A stretch of DNA of 64,000 bases from Pseudomonas marginalis. GTDB taxonomy: Bacteria > Pseudomonadota > Gammaproteobacteria > Pseudomonadales > Pseudomonadaceae. Below are positions 61,886-64,000 of this stretch, piece by piece (the stretch's first letter is position 1; every line of letters starts with the position of its first letter). The notes under the pieces were generated by a model. The model worked only from the letters and a program-made list of their open reading frames with translations, ran no database searches and was not told where the DNA came from. The position numbers and the translations under genes are program-made. The DNA is taken from assembly GCF_024169655.1 (NCBI RefSeq), contig NZ_JALJWV010000001.1:129001-193000 (forward strand), read 5' to 3'.

Positions 61886-63205
61886 TCAATCATTGATCCG
61901 CTTCACCTTCATCCGGGTAACATTCGCCCCAATCTGATTAGCGAACTCATGCGGAGTGACATGCTCTTCACGGTTGGCTTCCAGGTACCGGCTCCACCAG
62001 TTCATGATCAGCCTGCGCTCCTCGATGAACTCGGCCTTGTGGATGTAAGCGGCGCGGACGTTGTTGCGCTCCTTATGGCTCATCTGCCGTTCAATGGCTG
62101 TCTCCGACCACAATCCTGACTCGATCAGTGCGCTGCAGGCCATCGAGCGGAAGCCATGGCCACAGATTTCGGTTTTGGTGTCGTAACCCATATTTCGAAG
62201 CGCGCTGTTCACTGTGTTTTCAGACATGGGTTTCCAGGGCTTGGCATCGCCTGCAAACACCAGGTCGAATTTGCCGGTGAGGGCGTGGATCTGTTCAAGC
62301 AGAGTCACGGCTTGCGGCGATAAGGGTACAAGGTGGATGTCCCCGGCCATCTTTGTACCCCTTGTGGAAAAGGGCACTCCGTCCAATGCCGGACGAGTAT
62401 CCGGTATCTCCCAGGTGCCACGCTTGAGGTCGAACTCGCTCCAGCGGGCGAAGCGCAGTTCGCTGGAGCGTACGAACACATGCAGCGAGAGCATGACCGT
62501 CAGACGGGTAAGTGCGCGGCCTTTGTAGGTGTCGATACGCTCCTGCAATTCAGGCAGACGCGATAAGGGTAGAGCGGGGCGGTGAACCACTCTAGGGGCT
62601 TTGATCAAGCCTTCAAGGTCGGAGGCAGGGTTTGCCGCGATCTGTCGAGCACGTTTCGCCTCGCGCATGATGCTTTGCAGGTAGTTTTGTACCCTTAACG
62701 CGACGTCAATCGTGCCACGCTTCTGGATTGCTTCCAGAGGTTGCATCAAGTCGTGAGTGTCTAAGTCGACAATAGCGCGATCACCGATTAGTGGAAAAAC
62801 ATGGGTTTTGAGACGGCTTAGGACCGTCTTGGCATGGCCCGGAGCCCATTTGGCAGACATCGCTTTGTGCCAGTCCAAGGCTGCGCTCTCAAAGGTTCGG
62901 CCTCGGATTGCGGCTTGCGTCTTGGCTTGGTGTTTGGACTCGATGGGGTCGATGCCTTCCGCCAGCATCCGCTTGACCTCCAGGCGCTTCTTGCGCGCAT
63001 CGGCGAGGCCGACCACGGGGTAGTTGCCGAACGAGGTCAGTCCTTCACGACCATCAGGTTTTACATACCTGAATCGCCAGCCTTTGCGGCCATTGGGTTG
63101 GACTAAAAGGTAGAGGCCGTCGCCGTCGAAAAGCTTGTAGGCGCGGTCGGTGGGCTTGGCTGAACGGCAAGCCGAATCGGAGAGTGGGGCAGTGGTGCGC
63201 GACAT
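61886..63205 (-). CDS. P4-type tyrosine integrase of the tRNA-Thr island
   Basis: A 439-residue integrase that would insert the element at the tRNA-Thr 3' end. The N-terminal DUF4102 arm-binding domain is about residues 1-85 (LSDSACRSAKPTDRAYKLFDGDGLYLLVQPNGRKGWRFRY). Catalytic arginine in FVRSSELRFARW (about 255), HGFRSM (HxxR, about 353), and tyrosine in NNVRAAYIHKAEF (about 387). A TTATG start is used, with GGAGGAGTACCC upstream. Its 5' end faces the tRNA about 170 bases away, the standard layout for P4-like islands. Confidence 0.93.
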   Translation of the reverse strand: MSRTTAPLSDSACRSAKPTDRAYKLFDGDGLYLLVQPNGRKGWRFRYVKPDGREGLTSFGNYPVVGLADARKKRLEVKRMLAEGIDPIESKHQAKTQAAIRGRTFESAALDWHKAMSAKWAPGHAKTVLSRLKTHVFPLIGDRAIVDLDTHDLMQPLEAIQKRGTIDVALRVQNYLQSIMREAKRARQIAANPASDLEGLIKAPRVVHRPALPLSRLPELQERIDTYKGRALTRLTVMLSLHVFVRSSELRFARWSEFDLKRGTWEIPDTRPALDGVPFSTRGTKMAGDIHLVPLSPQAVTLLEQIHALTGKFDLVFAGDAKPWKPMSENTVNSALRNMGYDTKTEICGHGFRSMACSALIESGLWSETAIERQMSHKERNNVRAAYIHKAEFIEERRLIMNWWSRYLEANREEHVTPHEFANQIGANVTRMKVKRIND

Positions 63206-63310
63206 AAGGGTACTCCTCCCTTTATCGAATGACCTTACCCCTATCTTTATCCTTAAAACGGCTGGTATCCATAAGATTTTGGCGGAATCCGACGGAACGC
63301 CAAAACGAAA

Positions 63311-63332
63311 AAACCCGCCATAAGGCGGGTTT
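63311..63332 (-). terminator. Terminator of tRNA-Thr
   Basis: AACCCGCC-ATAA-GGCGGGTT with A residues on the left, which are a T run on the minus strand. It lies 46 bases beyond the tRNA 3' end. Confidence 0.8.
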
Positions 63333-63377
63333 TTCGGGGGTTCCAGAGATTTTGAAAGCCTTCTCTGGAACCTTGTA

Positions 63378-63453
<76 letters not shown>

Positions 63454-63583
63454 GTGTTAGGGCGACGATTATAGCGATTGAAAAAGTTCTGTAAACCCCT
63501 GAAATCTGACTATTTTTGCGAAAACCCAAGTTTTCGCCCTTCGCCCTGCATTTACCCGCTGTTCCAGCAACAAATTGCCCCAA

Positions 63584-64000
63584 TCAGCGCTCGTGCATGG
63601 CCTCTGCACGGGATTTGATGATCGGTTTGAGCAGGTAGCTCAAGATGCTCTTCTTGCCGGTGATGATGTCCACGGAGGCCACCATGCCGGGGATGATCAG
63701 CAGGGGTTTGTCGTCGGTGCCCAGGTGGCTGCGGTCGGTGCGCAGTTTGATGAGGTAGAAAGTGTTCTTCTTCTCTTCATCCATCACGGTGTCGGCGCCG
63801 ATCTGTTCGAGTTTGCCTTTGAGGCCGCCGTAGATGGTGTAGTCGTAGGCGGTGAATTTGATCATCGCTTCCTGGCCAGGGTGCAGGAAGGCGATGTCTT
63901 GCGGGCGGATCTTGGCTTCTACCAGCAAGGTGTCGTCCAGCGGTACGACTTCGGCGATGTCGCTGCCGGGCTGGATGACGCCGCCCACGGTGTTGACCAG
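63584..64000 (-). CDS. lapC: HlyD-family type I secretion adaptor, LapC-like (partial)
   Basis: The C-terminal 138 residues of a membrane fusion protein; the gene runs off the window. Seen: LVNTVGGVIQPGSDIAEVVPLDDTLLVEAKIRPQDIAFLHPGQEAMIKFTAYDYTIYGGLKGKLEQIGADTV, the barrel-sandwich/beta-barrel part, and a C-terminal PGMVASVDIITGKKSILSYLLKPI typical of HlyD/LapC adaptors. In P. fluorescens, LapC exports the adhesin LapA. The exact paralogue cannot be settled from this fragment. Confidence 0.75.
   Translation of the reverse strand: MVNTVGGVIQPGSDIAEVVPLDDTLLVEAKIRPQDIAFLHPGQEAMIKFTAYDYTIYGGLKGKLEQIGADTVMDEEKKNTFYLIKLRTDRSHLGTDDKPLLIIPGMVASVDIITGKKSILSYLLKPIIKSRAEAMHER

Overview
The window looks like a chromosomal segment of a Pseudomonas of the P. 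fluorescens group. The core is GC-rich. Most genes recognised are standard Pseudomonas housekeeping genes: tauABCD, gshA, tex, ompR-envZ, rimABK, hslR/hslO, pckA, recQ, fdhD, nudE-cysQ, dctBD, rml, aguA, oprD-like. The intergenic gaps carry the paired REP (REPIN) palindromes that are abundant in this species group. No sequence search was possible, so the species is inferred.

Layout. 1-3.5 kb: taurine dioxygenase and its ABC importer (tauABCD, minus strand). 3.8-8.3 kb: gshA, a hotdog thioesterase, and tex. 8.6-10.8 kb: ompR-envZ. 10.9-13.1 kb: rimA-rimB-rimK, coupling c-di-GMP turnover to ribosome modification. 13.2-17.3 kb: hslR, a PAP2 phosphatase, hslO, pckA. 17.3-18.2 kb: a lower-GC patch with a membrane-DUF1493 fusion. 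18.5-30.8 kb: a YfaP/TPR protein, recQ, thioesterases, a formate-dehydrogenase-like molybdoenzyme with fdhD, a LysR regulator, a BON-LysM protein, yrfG, nudE-cysQ. 30.8-37.3 kb: dctB-dctD followed upstream by an overlapping rmlB-A-C-D operon. 37.5-43.8 kb: a three-domain kinase/M23-like/aminotransferase protein, aguA, a small ORF, and an OprD-family porin. 43.9-49.5 kb: two M48 metalloproteases and a CHASE2 protein.

49.6-63.4 kb is an accessory region. Its left part holds a DUF2442-HTH gene with a frameshifted DUF4160 partner, a LysR/SDR/GST cluster, and a truncated integrase module. Its right part (about 55.32-63.40 kb) is bounded by a 17-bp repeat of the 3' end of tRNA-Thr(UGU), next to a P4-type tyrosine integrase. 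It carries two overlapping AT-rich reverse-transcriptase genes with the architecture of the anti-phage system DRT type 3 (Drt3a/UG3 plus Drt3b/UG8). Just downstream of the RT pair is a non-coding stretch that can fold into hairpins. One of these displays ACACAC in its loop, which makes it the best candidate for the associated ncRNA. Past the tRNA, the window ends inside a HlyD/LapC-type secretion adaptor gene.

The most interesting locus is the DRT3-like pair with its candidate ncRNA and the nested integrase remnants around it. They suggest repeated insertion of related elements at one tRNA-Thr hotspot.
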